Shown here piece after piece: positions 20,360 through 32,902 of a DNA stretch of 64,000 nt. The position numbers and the translations under genes are program-made. The stretch is from Impatiens glandulifera (taxonomy: Eukaryota; Streptophyta; Magnoliopsida; Ericales; Balsaminaceae), in assembly GCF_907164915.1 (NCBI RefSeq), contig NC_061868.1, positions 32,392,439-32,456,438 on the forward strand. The letters are read 5' to 3'. The first letter of the stretch is position 1. Each line of letters starts with the position of its first letter. Below the pieces are notes generated by a model, which searched no databases, was not told the DNA's origin, and worked only from the letters and a program-made list of their open reading frames with translations.

Positions 20360-23300
20360 TTAATACTGCCACGGGTCGAACTCGATTGAGTTGATGTCAA
20401 TAATCTCCTCAACACTGTCTGACTTATCGATTGCAGCTCGATGTTCATCATATTTTCCATTGTACCCATAAAGCTCCAAGTCACCCCAAGGCGTAACAGC
20501 GGTTTCATTCAATGGATCAAACCATTTTGGAACAAACTGATCCCCACTTAATTCTCTTCTTTTCTTTTCAGCCCTCTGCCTCTCTTCCAACCTAAACAAT
20601 GTTATATTAATCATTAATGTAAGCTCATGAACTGGATTGTTAGGCTCGTGACTTAAATTACAATTCTAGAGGCTGAATTATTGAGCTCAGAAGGCAATTT
20701 TTACAAATTTTATAGAAAGAATTAGGTTGAACATGATATAGGGGCATTCTTGTGGAAGGTCATGGCTTATAGGGCTTGTTTGATGTATTACTTTTTTTTA
20801 ATCAAATTATCAACTAAAATAGAAAAATACCCTCACTTTATTCTTTATATTTAAAAATATTAAGTACTAAGGATACTTTAGTCTTTTTAGATATGTTATT
20901 ATACTTTTTTTTTAATAAAAATAAACATGCATCTAATCATCAATCACTTCTCCTTTAATTCATTCAAATTTCAAACCATTAAACTACCCTTATTTTATGT
21001 TTAAAAATATTAAATATTCTACATATTATAGTAAATTTATCCAAATAAACCAGTTAATAATTCCATTTATTTTAGACATGAATTGTCTTAGAAACACATT
21101 TTTTATAAGTATCTCATCTAAATAGGATGGTCAAAATAATCCCAAGTTAAACAATCCCTTGATCATTTGACCCAAATAACCTATTTTCATCAAAAGTTCT
21201 TTTTTTAAAAAAGCAAGAGCTTTTTAATAATGAATTATTTGAAAAATAAATCTGGATTATGTTCATGTTTGATTTCAAAAATTCAGATCATTTAAGTTCA
21301 TTTAGTATTTTACCCTTACCTTAAATTTATAGTAATTAAAGTTAAAAAAATATATTTTAATATTTAGTTGATGATTTAAATGATGGGATCGAAAAAGTGA
21401 TGTTTATTGAGATTGTGTGTGGATTATTTGGAAATAATCTCAAATAATCTACACATCAAACAAGCTCCAAGATTATTTCAAAATAACTCTAGATCAAGAA
21501 AGGCCAAAATCTGTTCTTCTGGTTCCTAATTTACTGTGTATTGCCATGCACAAGAAAACAGAGAAAAGGATGGAGGAAGAGGAAGAAAGACCTGCTCTTT
21601 TCTGAACCAGCTTTAGACAAATCACCCTTCTCCAGCGCATATCTGTCGGGACGTAACCTGGAGTCTGATGCCAATAGTTTCTTAGGCGCAGTATCAAAAC
21701 TATTGATTTTGTGGGCGAAGTGCGTATATTGAAATTTATCATTAACTGGAGGTTCAGCGAGTTTCCACACCTGTAATATGGCAACATAAATTAATGAACC
21801 TAGATCTGGAAGAAATGAATTGCATATTACATTGTTCAAACACTATTATCGATATACACAAATTCCAAACATGAATAAGTAATCATATTGAAATTATATA
21901 CCTTAAGCATATCAGTCATTATGAATGAATGCATAACTAACCAGTTAAGTTTCTAATACAAAAATGTAGGAATCAGTATAAATGAGTTTTGACTAGAAAA
22001 GATCATCTAAAGTCAACATAAAATATATAGTTGTGTTTGTGTTGTATAATAATAAACACAACCTGTTCGATTAACATATTTTTTTAATTTTATTTTTACT
22101 AAGGTTTCTTCCCTTGGAGGAGACTAGCACAACAACCCTCCCCACTTTAATCAAAGTGCTTTAAATGAGAACTGAACTACCACTTGAACTACCATGGGTA
22201 AGTAAAAATAAGTTAGTCCGCATAATCATTTTGAGATAGAGGTTAAGGAAAATATAATAGAGGATAGGGCATCTTATGGCAATGCCATTCTCAACAATAT
22301 ATAAGGTCTTAATGTGGCATTTGGAAATAAAAAGCAAAAGCTGTGAAAGCCAGAAAGTGTAACAAAACTAACCTCCTTCATTTCAGTTCCTGCCAAGGGC
22401 TCCCCATCCAAATCACATAATTGATAACTTATCGACTCACTCCATTTTCCAGTCAATAATATTTTTGGTTCCTCTTGGGCATTATAAACATATCCATCTA
22501 CTTCATAACGGCCAGCACTAAGAACATAACACAGAAAAAACACAGGTCAAATAGAGTCTTGAACTTTGACATAATCAACAGCATAGTATCACTACCCAGA
22601 AGACATGTTTATATGGAAGGCTAAACGAACATATTGGCTTCCTTTGGAAACACTGTTTTGATTAGATTACTCATCTGATCTGTGGATCGGATCACTTTTG
22701 GAAACTGAAATTCGTTATACACAAATGCAGAAATTTATTTATAGTTTCTTATCTCGATCCTAAAACATAATGCGTTTCCAAATGAAGCGATCACTTCCCT
22801 CTTGAAATGTGTAACCAGACATTTTAATTGATTTACAATAGTCCAGTTAATAATATAAGAGGGTATTTTTTTTACAAACTGCCTCAGCATTCACAACAAT
22901 AACAAATCTTAAGATGAAAAAGATAAGTATTTCACTATCAGTAATTTAAATTAACTTCAATCTCCAGCCAAAATAAATCATAGAAGTATAAACAAATTCA
23001 TCATAGAACTATGAAAATGACAAAAAAAAAGGCATACCCAAACCATCCGCAAGGCTGAAAGTACAAAACAACCTTGTCACCAGTGGTCGTGTTTGTCAAG
23101 ATCATCTCACCAGGTGAATCAACCCAAGTACGCCCAAAGATCAAGTTATTGACCTTTGAGGGAGGGGGAACCAATTCTAGAACCACACCATCTCTTTTAA
23201 AGACTACCCGTGTCCTGCACAATAATAGTGGATATATGAGTAGTAGTATAAGGATAGTATAAAACTTAGTAGAGTGAGTTAGTGAGATAATGGATTAGTA

Positions 23301-26300
23301 ACTTAAAAATAGTACAGTATGAAATAATATTGGATTATGAATGAGATAGTATTGAATCTAGTTTTCCTCTACATTTCTTCTACAAATATTTTATCTCATC
23401 TCATCTGTTGCAGTTAATATGTAGGAAATAGAGATATTTCTTTCAATCTTTTTCAAGATAAACATTCCCATGTCCACGTGTTTGGTTCTATAATGACCAA
23501 GATTCATGATCACACTGATTGCATATTGGTTTTCACATAATACTAGAGGGGAGTTTCCCCTAATTCTTCACATATGTCAAGGGCTAGGGATCTTAACTTT
23601 GAGTCGGCAATGGTTCTTAAGACCACAATTTGACTCTTGCTTATCCATGTAATTAAATTTCCCCACACATAAGAACAATAGGGAGATATAGACCTTATTT
23701 TCACTATGTTAAGAGCATGATATGCAGCTGTGTAAATATCCATCCATCTTTCATCATTTTACTGAAAATAACCCTTTCCGAGTGTGAATTTGATGTACCT
23801 CACAATTACATGTGTTCTTCAGTGGGGTTGTGCACGACTTAATGAGTCCTTATCTGAATCAATTAGCTACAAGTCTTGCTTTAGCGTTTTAACTTCTCTA
23901 ATTGCTCTGTATTTAATGTTAAATGTCCATCAACACCTAACAGGGGCTCTTGTCTTTAGAAAGATCAACCATTGTCTAGGTTTCATTTTTATGTAATGGT
24001 TCCATCTCCTCAAACAGAAAGGCATTCTATGAACGAATTCCTTCATAGCCTTCATAGATATACAGTAGTAGGTTTCTTCCATCCTCGATGTGCAAGTGCT
24101 TATGCATATTATCTATGAAGTAACAAATGCCTTGTAAATTGGAGACAAGAATGATACTTTACGCAATTGTCGGTAGGATGTTTAGTACATTTTGTACCCC
24201 TTTTCTTGATGCAATTGGTTCATCCCAATCTTCAAGAGGATCAGTTCTTGAGGAGACTTTGAACCTCAATTGAAGTTATGACAAAGGTGTAAGCGGTCTT
24301 AAAAACCTTCCTTCATATTATTAAGACTTATTTCAAACATCCATTCAAGTCTCAAAACCAAACAATGAAAGGGGATTATTCTCCTCATATATTGAGTCCT
24401 ACATATCAATGCATGGGATAGTCCATACTAGTTCTTGTGTGAACATATAAGAAGTAATAATCGATAGTAACAATAAGCTATGAAAGCGGTGAGAAGACAG
24501 ATAAAAAAGAGTTGGGAAAATAGAAGAATAAGGTGAGAGTTACAGGTTTTAATCAAAGTAGCATAAATCTCCCAACACTCAACCTCACCAATTAAATATA
24601 AAAACACAAAACCCTAGCTGCTACCATAGTCGGTTACAACAGGGAACATTCTACTTCCACTAACAACAGGCCATGTCGCCTTAGTACTACCAAAAGACAG
24701 CAAAAGAAATAAAAACATAAAGCATAAAATAAGCAAGTAATCCCATGTGCCCCAGTCCATCATAACTAAATTGTGACAGAATCCCAAACAAAATGAGTCG
24801 TTGAACGATAGATCGTCACCTTTTCGAAGTTGCTAGGGCACTCATGTTCACAAATTATATGCCAAAACATTTAAGGGGAGATGTTATAACAACTAAATAT
24901 TACCCTCAAGAATCCTAACTTCCACACCCTTTGATGCACTAGTTCAGACTTTTTCCCATACAAAATTCTTCTTCAAACATACCCAAAAAGGTGTTTGGTT
25001 GTTCTACCTTTGTTTATAACCACTCCCTTATTGCTCCAAAACTTGACCCGACGACATTAATTGTGTTTTTCTTGGATATTCACCAAATAAATGGGGATAC
25101 AAATGCAATTGTCCATCCACACAAAAAAAAAAACTTTTCACTCTATGGATGTCACCTAATCGAACTATTTATGAATCAATGAAAAAAGATATGGATAAGG
25201 AACTTCTGGAAAAGTAATTCAAATATATTTAGCAATATCACAAACTTCACAATGAAAGAAACTTGAACTTTTATTATGAAGCAAGTAACTCTGAAAATTA
25301 CTTGGCTAAGTACAAAGAACTAGGATATCCGAGTCAATGATGCAAGTTAAGATACTACTACTGCTAGGATTAAAGGAACAGTTGAGAAATAAATTGTAAA
25401 ATGAAGATTTTGTGAATGACTATTGGTGATGAGGATGTAGAGACCACACACTAGTTTAGCAAAGTCAATCTTCTATTTTTCTTCCCCGATCTCATCTCTT
25501 GAAATTCGCACAAAGAGTTACTGAACTTGGCAATACATTTGTAATCAAGGCATAATTTTGTGATGGACAAGAGGTTACATGCCAAATTTTGAATCAATAA
25601 GACCTTGTTAAGGGTGAGATCTTCTAATAATTTTAGTAACTCTTCTCCCAAGACCATATATAGAGTTCCATCAACAATTCAAACACAAGTTTTAGCCTTT
25701 GCAATACAGTAATTATCTAGAAATTATGGAACACCAGTCATAGGGTTTGATGCTCCTGCTCCTGACTCTATGACTCAACTGTTTGTTTTAGGCTTGAATA
25801 GAGTATAGAGTTGCAGAAAGTTTACCTTGTAAAGACATCATTCCTAATTGATTAAAAGTAGTTCCCATAGTATTATTGATTAAGGTCTACAAGGTTGTTA
25901 ATTGCTCCTAGCTAAAGCCTATGAACGGTTCTCTTTTGTTGCAGAATTGACATTAGCCTTCCATTACTTGGCTTCCAATCAACTGGTTTTCCATGAATCT
26001 TCCTGTTGGGGAAAAACCTTTCCTTGCATTATTTCCAGTTTGTCCTAGCATAGGCTTTTGATTGTTTTCTTCATTTACATCAATGACTACAGTCTGAGAT
26101 TAGGGAGGGGTTTGGTTTCCATAACCCTTCCTTTTACCACATCAAACTCGGTGTTTAGACCAAGCAAAAACCGAGAAGATATTTTTTTTGTTCTATCTCC
26201 TTTTGGTATGTTGTTTCATGTTCAACATTCTTCCATACTAGAGATTTGAACATATCTAGTTGTTGCGAGTATATATTCCGTCGATGGAAGAACAGAGTGA

Positions 26301-29300
26301 CTGATAATAAGTCTTCTATAATCTACGCATTGTGTTATCAGTTTTGGAGTGGACTTCCCTAGCAACATGCTATATCTCATTTGTCGTTCATATAGCAAGA
26401 AGTTTGGCATGGAATTAATTAACTAAGACATAACAATATGGTTATTAATCTTCTAAATAAGCACCAAGTTTGTCTATCTAAAATCTAAATAAGCAGACCA
26501 ATAACCTCTAACACCTAAACATGTAGATATTGGTTCAAAATATGATCAAAATCAACAAACCAATGTATGTTTTAGTCCCCAACCACTTACCTTGTATTTA
26601 TTGCAATACTGATTAGGGTTATAACAAAAATCAACCAACACAAAAAAATATACACAAAGTTACCAATTATTATAGAGTACCAACATAAAAAACCGAATAC
26701 AAATGCTCAGACAAAAAAAGTTATTTTACCTCCCAAGAGGATATATATCAATCGAGTTTCCCAGAAACTTGGTCTTCACCTTCGAAGTTATATCATACAC
26801 AAAATGGTCATTTTCCGCATGTGCAGCACTTATTGGTGGATGATGGCTAACCTGAAAGCAAAATTATGTGAATATTACAAATACACAACGGAAAAGCTCA
26901 ATAGAATTATGTGAGGGTTACAACATATTAACCAATAACAATATATTAACAAATACAGCAATGAGTCTTAGGGGAGACTGATAGATAAGTTCATTGATTT
27001 ATATAATGTGCGGAATGGAAAAAGAATTGTATGGATCCACTATGTATCAACCACTTGAGTAATCCTATACTTTATATCTTATCAGTTCTCTAACTAGTAA
27101 GTAATCCTTTTCTTGTTTTCCATTTAATTACAAGTTCTTCTTTTTTGAGATAGAATATACTACCGCAGTTTTAATGTAAAGAGCTTTTACCCCAAACCAC
27201 TAATGTCACTAACATATACAACATTGTTCTTTTACAGTGAGAATCAACATTGAACTCATACCCAAATGACAAAGCCTTAATGAGAACTACAAATCCTCCA
27301 CGATGTAGCATCTAATGAGTTGAGATTCCTTCATTGGGGAAGACTTAATGAACTAGATATCATTAACAAACAAAACCTTCTTTTTTTACACCAAGGTTTT
27401 TCCCCTTGAGGAGGCTAGCTAGCACAAAATCCATCCAAACTTCAATAAGGGTGCTTTCAGTGAGAATCGAACGTGAGATATCATCCTCGTAGATCAAGAC
27501 TCAACAAGAAACTACCTTGGGTAGGTCATTAACAAACATAATCTATAACCTACTACTAAGTAAAAACTCAATTGTAACTGTTCTGTATTCTATTTTCTTT
27601 TAATTTTTACTTTTCTTCAAAATTGATAAATAAATATTTCTGTTAACTTTGTTAGTGTCCCTTTTTTCTGTTTAAAGAGGATGGATTTCAATTGTTTCAA
27701 GATTTCTAGAAAAAAGCACTGCATATTTTATGAAGTTGCATTTTTTATTTTACAGTTCTTGAATTAAATTTATCAGCCATCAAACATAGACATCTTACTT
27801 GAACCACTATCTGTTATAAAATTTATTTTCTTTCCATGTACTTTCAGTCTTTCAATAATATTTGATAGTGCAGTGCCCGTGATCTGGACATCTTGGATTT
27901 ATGTTTCTATATTAGTCAATAGGTTTAGTGTTTATAAGTCTTTCCATATTTTCTATTCTCAATCATATGAAATCACCTATACATTGTGACTGTCTTAAAG
28001 GTCAAACAACGAGAATAGACACATTTTTAGTTTGAAAATAGAAGAAATAGTAGTTAATGCAAGGAATTGATGTTAGTAGGACAAACACTACTAAACTTGG
28101 AGCATAATCAGCTTTTAATCTGTATTTGGGTCTCATTTTAAGTATAGACTCATATTCAGATTTCTTGAGATGAATTATATATTCAGTTGAACGTCTTCAC
28201 TACTTTTTACCACAAAATAAATAAATGAAATATTTTTTTTGTTACTAAATCATGTGAGGAAATCATGATAAAAGCTACCATTCAAAGTTAAGGAATTCAA
28301 AAAAAGTAGTTATCACAAGGAAAATGTCTGAATAACCTGTTCTGATAAAAATGTAATACCACCATGATTGGCCATTTCATAAGTTTCACCTAGAATAGGA
28401 TTGAATGGCTTCCAGGTTCGCTGGAATGCATAATAAGTGCCTACAAAGAATGATGCTGCAGCAGAAAGATACATAAATTTAATAGGTAAGAAAAGTTTGG
28501 GACAGAGAAAGCAAACGAAAATCAAGAACTCTTACATGCATATACCAAACGCATGTACGGATCCTCACATGTATCAGCCATGTCTAATAGGTAACTGTAT
28601 TCCATCAACTGAGAAAGCATATTAGTGATAGCATGTCAGCAAATGATGCTCAAATCTGAAGACAGAACGTCATTTTTTAATGTTAATTAAGACAAACCTC
28701 TGACATTTTCTGAACCATTGACATTGGCTCAAAAATAACAACAGGCAGTGTGACCAAGGATGTGACATCAGCCCCTATATACTTTTGCATCATCTTCCAA
28801 TAGCTGTCTCGATCCTACAATGCAAGAAAAATTGAGAATGAGATCATAAAGTCTGGTATGCCTTGAGGAATCTCTGATACTTTCAACATCATGATTGGAC
28901 AGTAACCAACATCGATGTAATGGAAAGTTAATGCAGTTGTTGGATAACACATATGAAATAAGCCTCTTCTGTTTTAGATCTGACCACAAATTCTAAGTGA
29001 AAAACAAACCATGTGGGACAATAATGTGATGGTTAAAATGTTTAGAACAGATTAGAGAGAGTTTCTTTGAAGCATAATATGTTCTCGAGAGTTGGAGAAA
29101 TATGTCTAAGTATTAGATTGAGGATTGAAAGTTGCATTAGGCTAGGTTTATTTTACAGGTTATTTATGTCTTTCCAATATTCTATTATGGCACAGTTAAG
29201 ATATTTTCAAAAGTCTCTATGGAAAATTGTCAAAGTTAAAATTGAAAGTAATTGTTTTCATTTGGTATAAAGAATGTGGATAATCATCCACATTATAGTG

Positions 29301-30351
29301 TATTTTATACAAATTATTTTCTTGATCACCTTCCAAATTATAATAAAACTTTTTGCTTCATTTGGTATAAAGATTTACTTCTTGATGATCAGATATTTTT
29401 AGATCACCATGATCTTTTGCAAACCTAATAAATGCAGATTTTTCAGATCATTATCAACATTAAAAAATGTTGGTAATAAAAAACGGCCACATGCCCTATT
29501 AATGTCACTAAATGTGAGAATTGTTCCCTATGTTTTCAACATTAGGGGTCACAATTCTAAACCCTAATAATAGATGACTCTAGAAAAACCCTAGTTTCAT
29601 GAATATTAGAATCAACCCATTGTGGCTTTCCTCCTTGTGGCTTTCCTCCCCTGTAATAAAAAAAACGGATTAAATAAAATATGCTAAAAGAAAAAACACG
29701 CCGCACCTCTTGTTTCCATCTTCCCTTCTGTGCTTCAGCTTCAGAATCTTCAGTACCTCCTTCAGGATTTATAACTTCCAGACCTTCATAGCCCAACATT
29801 CTAAAGTAAACACATACAAAACATGCTTAGTATATAAGATGAATGTGAAGAGCATCACATGAAGCAACTGAAGATATAGTAATGACCCTTTGAGCATCTA
29901 AGAACACTTGGACACTTTAGCATATCAGCAAATAAAGTGATCAGACAGTGTCAGTTACATCACTATCCTTAGTCACTGATGGTACACATCCATCAAATTA
30001 ACCCTAGATTTTCATGTTACAGGGCATGTTATGTGACAGAGCTTGCAATTACTTGTCAGTTCCTTTACAAGCTTTCTATTTTAGCAAATGATCCAACTAA
30101 GTGAACCCAACTGGATGCACAATTCGCAATTCAGTATTGTGAATAACATAGAACCATGATAAGACACACAATTATAAGAGACGATGCAACTGCCGACAAA
30201 TTCATAGATTGAAAACAGAAGAATCGACAGATATGATGAAAACTGACCCGTGAACAGATTTCTGCATCGCACTGCCGAAACCGGACAAAGTGGAAGCAAT
30301 CGAGGAGAAGAATCCACGCCCTTGCTGCTTCTTGTTATCTTCGGTACCCAT
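20360..30351 (-). CDS. ORP3: Oxysterol-binding protein-related protein, ORP3 type
   Basis: Ten exons with GT-AG borders and consistent phase: 30248-30351, 29707-29800, 28698-28814, 28536-28608, 28337-28455, 26730-26851, 23038-23214, 22373-22517, 21592-21770, 20360-20591. They total 1362 bp (453 aa), the usual size of short plant ORPs without a PH domain. '[14 protein letters not shown]' precedes the family signature EQVSHHPP at residues 168-175, split between exons 5 and 6. '[12 protein letters not shown]', '[13 protein letters not shown]' and '[15 protein letters not shown]...TDSRLRPDR'-type blocks follow (here '[11 protein letters not shown]'). The OSBP-related domain moves sterols or phosphoinositides between membranes. 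No break was found, so it is probably functional. The match to Arabidopsis ORP3A/B/C is from memory; the paralogue is not resolved. Confidence 0.93.
22098..22200 (-). mobile_element. tRNA-derived SINE in ORP intron 8
   Basis: On the minus strand it starts with a tRNA-like A box (GGTAGTTCAAGTGGTA) and ends 'GGGAAGAAACCTTAGTAAAA', sharing its body with the SINE at 27373-27526 ('GTGCTAG..TCCTC.AAGGG'). The B box is decayed. No target duplication was found. Confidence 0.6.
23500..26060 (-). pseudogene. Decayed Ty1-copia inside ORP intron 6
   Basis: Minus-strand blocks in element order: gag end ('[14 protein letters not shown]', about 26010-25960), protease/pre-integrase region ('[22 protein letters not shown]', about 25640-25560), RNase H entry ('NPTEEHM', about 23820) and RNase H end ('[22 protein letters not shown]', about 23670-23590). 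Stops and deletions are frequent. It explains why this intron is 3.5 kb while the others are mostly under 1.5 kb. Its middle part is inverted (see 24960-25170). Confidence 0.75.
24960..25170 (+). pseudogene. Inverted copia integrase-C-terminal fragment in ORP intron 6
   Basis: In the plus direction it reads '[22 protein letters not shown]' and further residues typical of the integrase C-terminal core of copia pol. It lies inside the minus-strand element, so it is either an internal inversion or a separate nested insertion. Confidence 0.75.
27373..27526 (-). mobile_element. tRNA-derived SINE with 12-bp target duplication, ORP intron 5
   Basis: Flanked by exact 12-bp repeats CATTAACAAACA (27361-27372 and 27527-27538). 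Read on the minus strand it has 'GGTAGTTTCTTG' near its head, a B-box-like GTTCGATTC, and an A-rich tail ('GGTGTAAAAAAAG'). The body matches the copy at 22098-22200. These are the hallmarks of a Pol III-type SINE. It resembles Au-like plant SINEs, but the family is not confirmed. Confidence 0.75.
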
Positions 30352-30809
30352 GACTGAAAATTCAACCTGATCCAGACGACTGGGCACCGGGAAAAGTAGA
30401 TCTCAGTTAGGGTGAAAGAGACGGCAATAATGATATAAACCCTTTCGCATAAAGAAATGAACGTGCTTTGGAGAGAGAGATTGAGATAAATATTATGGAT
30501 TATTGATCTTAGCTTTCATTTTCTAATAGATAAAGAACGGCGAGGGCGTGGAGAAGCAGGCGGATCCCACTCACTCTGTTTGAACTTTGAAGTAAGTAGT
30601 CAATTAGTTTTGTTTGTGAAAAACCTACTTTTTCTTAGCAAAATAATATATTTAAAATAATTAAATAAATAGAAATCCTAAACTATTTTCATATTTTTGT
30701 ATAAATTATAACAAAAATTATATGTATTTAGACCAGTTAAATTTTATAAAAACAATACTTAAAGTTTTATAACAAAATGTAGAAAACTTTAAAAAATAAA
30801 AAAGTGAAA
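30352..30809 (-). promoter_or_regulatory. ORP 5' leader and promoter flank
   Basis: Minus-strand sequence upstream of the ORP ATG. A CT-rich leader ('caatctctctctcc' near 30470-30485) suggests the transcribed 5' UTR. AT-rich DNA with no clear single TATA box follows. An in-frame GTG at 30387 would add 12 codons but is not an ATG. Confidence 0.45.
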
Positions 30810-31169
30810 CAAATGATTGCGTTGTCCCAAGTTCGAGCAATTCAAGCTGAAATAGAAGCACGAATGGATAAAATAGCCAAGGGCAAAGGTATTGACGAAC
30901 ATTATGACTGAAAGACGCCATAAAAACGACAAAAAGAGCGGTCATTCCAATAGGTATCAAATTACCCGCCATATATAAATATGTTGGCAAGAATGATCCA
31001 TTCGTCTTTTTCAAGATGTATACGTCTACAATGACTCATTTACGGCTTGGAGAGCCAACGACACTCCATCTATTTTCCCAATATCTCGATGATGTTGCTC
31101 TACGCTGATATCATTATCAGAAGGTAACATATTTGTAGACCATTAAGGAACTAGCTGCAACATTCATAT

Positions 31170-32902
31170 TGTTGGGTCAAATTATTTTGATCAAGTGTCA
31201 AATTGTTTGACTATTGGAATTTTGATGATGAATGTATATCAAAATCTATCTATGTGTCTAATTGCTTTTAGTGCAAGTGTATCAAAAACATGTTATATTA
31301 GACCTGGTCTTAATGAGGTTCATTAGACCGATTTGACATTAGATGTACAGTTAGACGTGGAGTCTAACACACGGAGTTAGACGTGCAGTCTAACTAGTTG
31401 AGTTAGACGTGCAGTCTAACACACGGAGTTAGACGTGCAGTCTAACACACGGAGTTAGACGTGCAGTCTAACACACGGAGTTAGACGTCCAGTCTAACTA
31501 GTTGAGTTAGACGTGCAGTCTAACATACAGAGTTAAACGTGCAGTCTAACTAGTTGAGTTAGATGTGCAGTCTAACTAGTGAAAGTTAGACGTGCAGTCT
31601 AACTAGTGAAAGTTAGACGTGCAGTCTAACACACGGAGTTAGACGTGCAATCTAACTCTTTCAGATTAGTCTGAAGTGAACTGTAAGTAAACGTGAGGTC
31701 TAATGGAAAGAGAAAGTTAGACGTGCAGTCTAACTACTTCAGATTAGTCTGAAGTGAATTGTAATTAGACGTGAGGTCTAATGGAAAGAGAAAGTTAGAC
31801 GTGTAGTCTAACTAGTGAAAGTTAGACGTGCAGTCTAACTCCTTCAGATTAGTCTGAAGTGAACTGTAATTAGACGTGAGGTTTAATGGAAAGAGAAAGT
31901 TAGACGTGCATTTTAACTAGTGAAAGTTAGACGTGCAGTCTAACTCCTTCAGATTAGTCTGAAGTGAACTATTATTAGACGTGAAGTCTAATCCCATTAG
32001 ACCAGGTGGTCTAATGGATCTTGTTACTAGACGGGGACGTCTAATTTCATTAGACGAGGTCGTCTAAGTAAAATACGTCTAATGACATGTTTAAGCAGTT
32101 GCTTGAAGCTAGCACCCGCCTACCCACGTTCTCTAGTTGTACGCTATTTTTGCTCCACTTTCTGTGAAGATCAGTATGACAGCCAGATTTAAGCAATTGA
32201 TTAATTCCACGTAAGCAAATATTCTTCCCACTACTTGTTTTTGCAGGAATATCCTTGAAGAATATTTGGCGCACTACTAGATTGGTACGGCCACGATCCT
32301 AGTACTCAAAGTCTGTTGTGTACTATGGAGGCGTTCCAATGGAAGCTCGTCATGTGTCATTATGAATATTCGGCCGTTGGTACCTGCTCCTATTTAAAGA
32401 TCCTCAAGGACAACGGAAGAATCATCGATCTATCGATACTCAGATTATTTTATCTTAAACTGTCAGTTGCTTTCTTGCTTTTACTGTGTGTTAATCAAGA
32501 GAGAGTTAGAATCAAAGCATTGTATTAGCTGAGTGATATTCTTCATATTGTAAGTTGAACGGAGTCTGTTCTGTTCAACAGAGAGTTAGTCTTGCGATTG
32601 TATTTGATTCGTTGAAAGCTTAGTGAATCCTTCCGGTGGTTGGAAGAAGGGGTGACGTAGGAGAGTTAACTCCAAACATCCATAAACAAATTGATATGTT
32701 GTTTCTTTCTGTCATCTTTTCATTCTTGGTTCTTAGCTTCAATCTCAAGCAAACATTTCCGCACTTGAATCGTTCAAGAGTTTGCAAGAGGTTGTGCAGA
32801 ATAGAAAGTGATCTAAATCCTTAACAGAATTTCTATCAAATCGTTCCGAAGTCGTTATCAATCGCTAGACCCCCGTCTCTATTGATTACGCTGATCCTAT
32901 CA
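31170..32902 (+). mobile_element. Solo LTR of a Sirevirus-like element
   Basis: The segment runs from TGTTGGGTCAAA to GATCCTATCA and interrupts the gypsy gag. Its second half is collinear with the 2590-3870 LTR: TATTTAAAG box at 32391-32399, 'gaaggggtgacgtaggag' at 32646-32663, 'aacatccataaa', 'aagcaaac...ccgc.cttgaa', '..ggttgtg.ag.at.gaaa', and a final 'gatcctatca'. No internal genes or second LTR lie nearby, so it is a solo LTR left by recombination. Exact ends and target duplication are uncertain (CATAT against AGCAT). Confidence 0.72.
31350..32060. repeat. Array of short palindromes GTTAGAC-GTGCA-GTCTAAC
   Basis: Seventeen units begin with GTTAGAC(GTGCA)GTCTAAC or a near variant, each a 7-bp inverted repeat around a 5-bp loop. 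Starts are at 31350, 31376, 31402, 31428, 31454, 31480, 31506, 31532, 31558, 31585, 31612, 31638, 31716, 31794, 31821, 31899 and 31926. Spacing is 26-27 bp, or 78 bp where a second palindrome pair (ATTAGTCTGAAGTGAA, ATTAGACGTGAGGTCTAAT) is inserted. Decayed units run on to about 32090. The array lies in the U3 part of the solo LTR. Confidence 0.9.

Noticed and set aside
30352..30387. Upstream in-frame start of the ORP gene
   Set aside because: The codon at 30387 is GTG, and known ORP3 proteins begin at the position of the ATG at 30351.
31350..32060. CRISPR-like array
   Set aside because: Spacers are themselves repeats, units are palindromic, and the array lies in a plant LTR; no cas context is possible.
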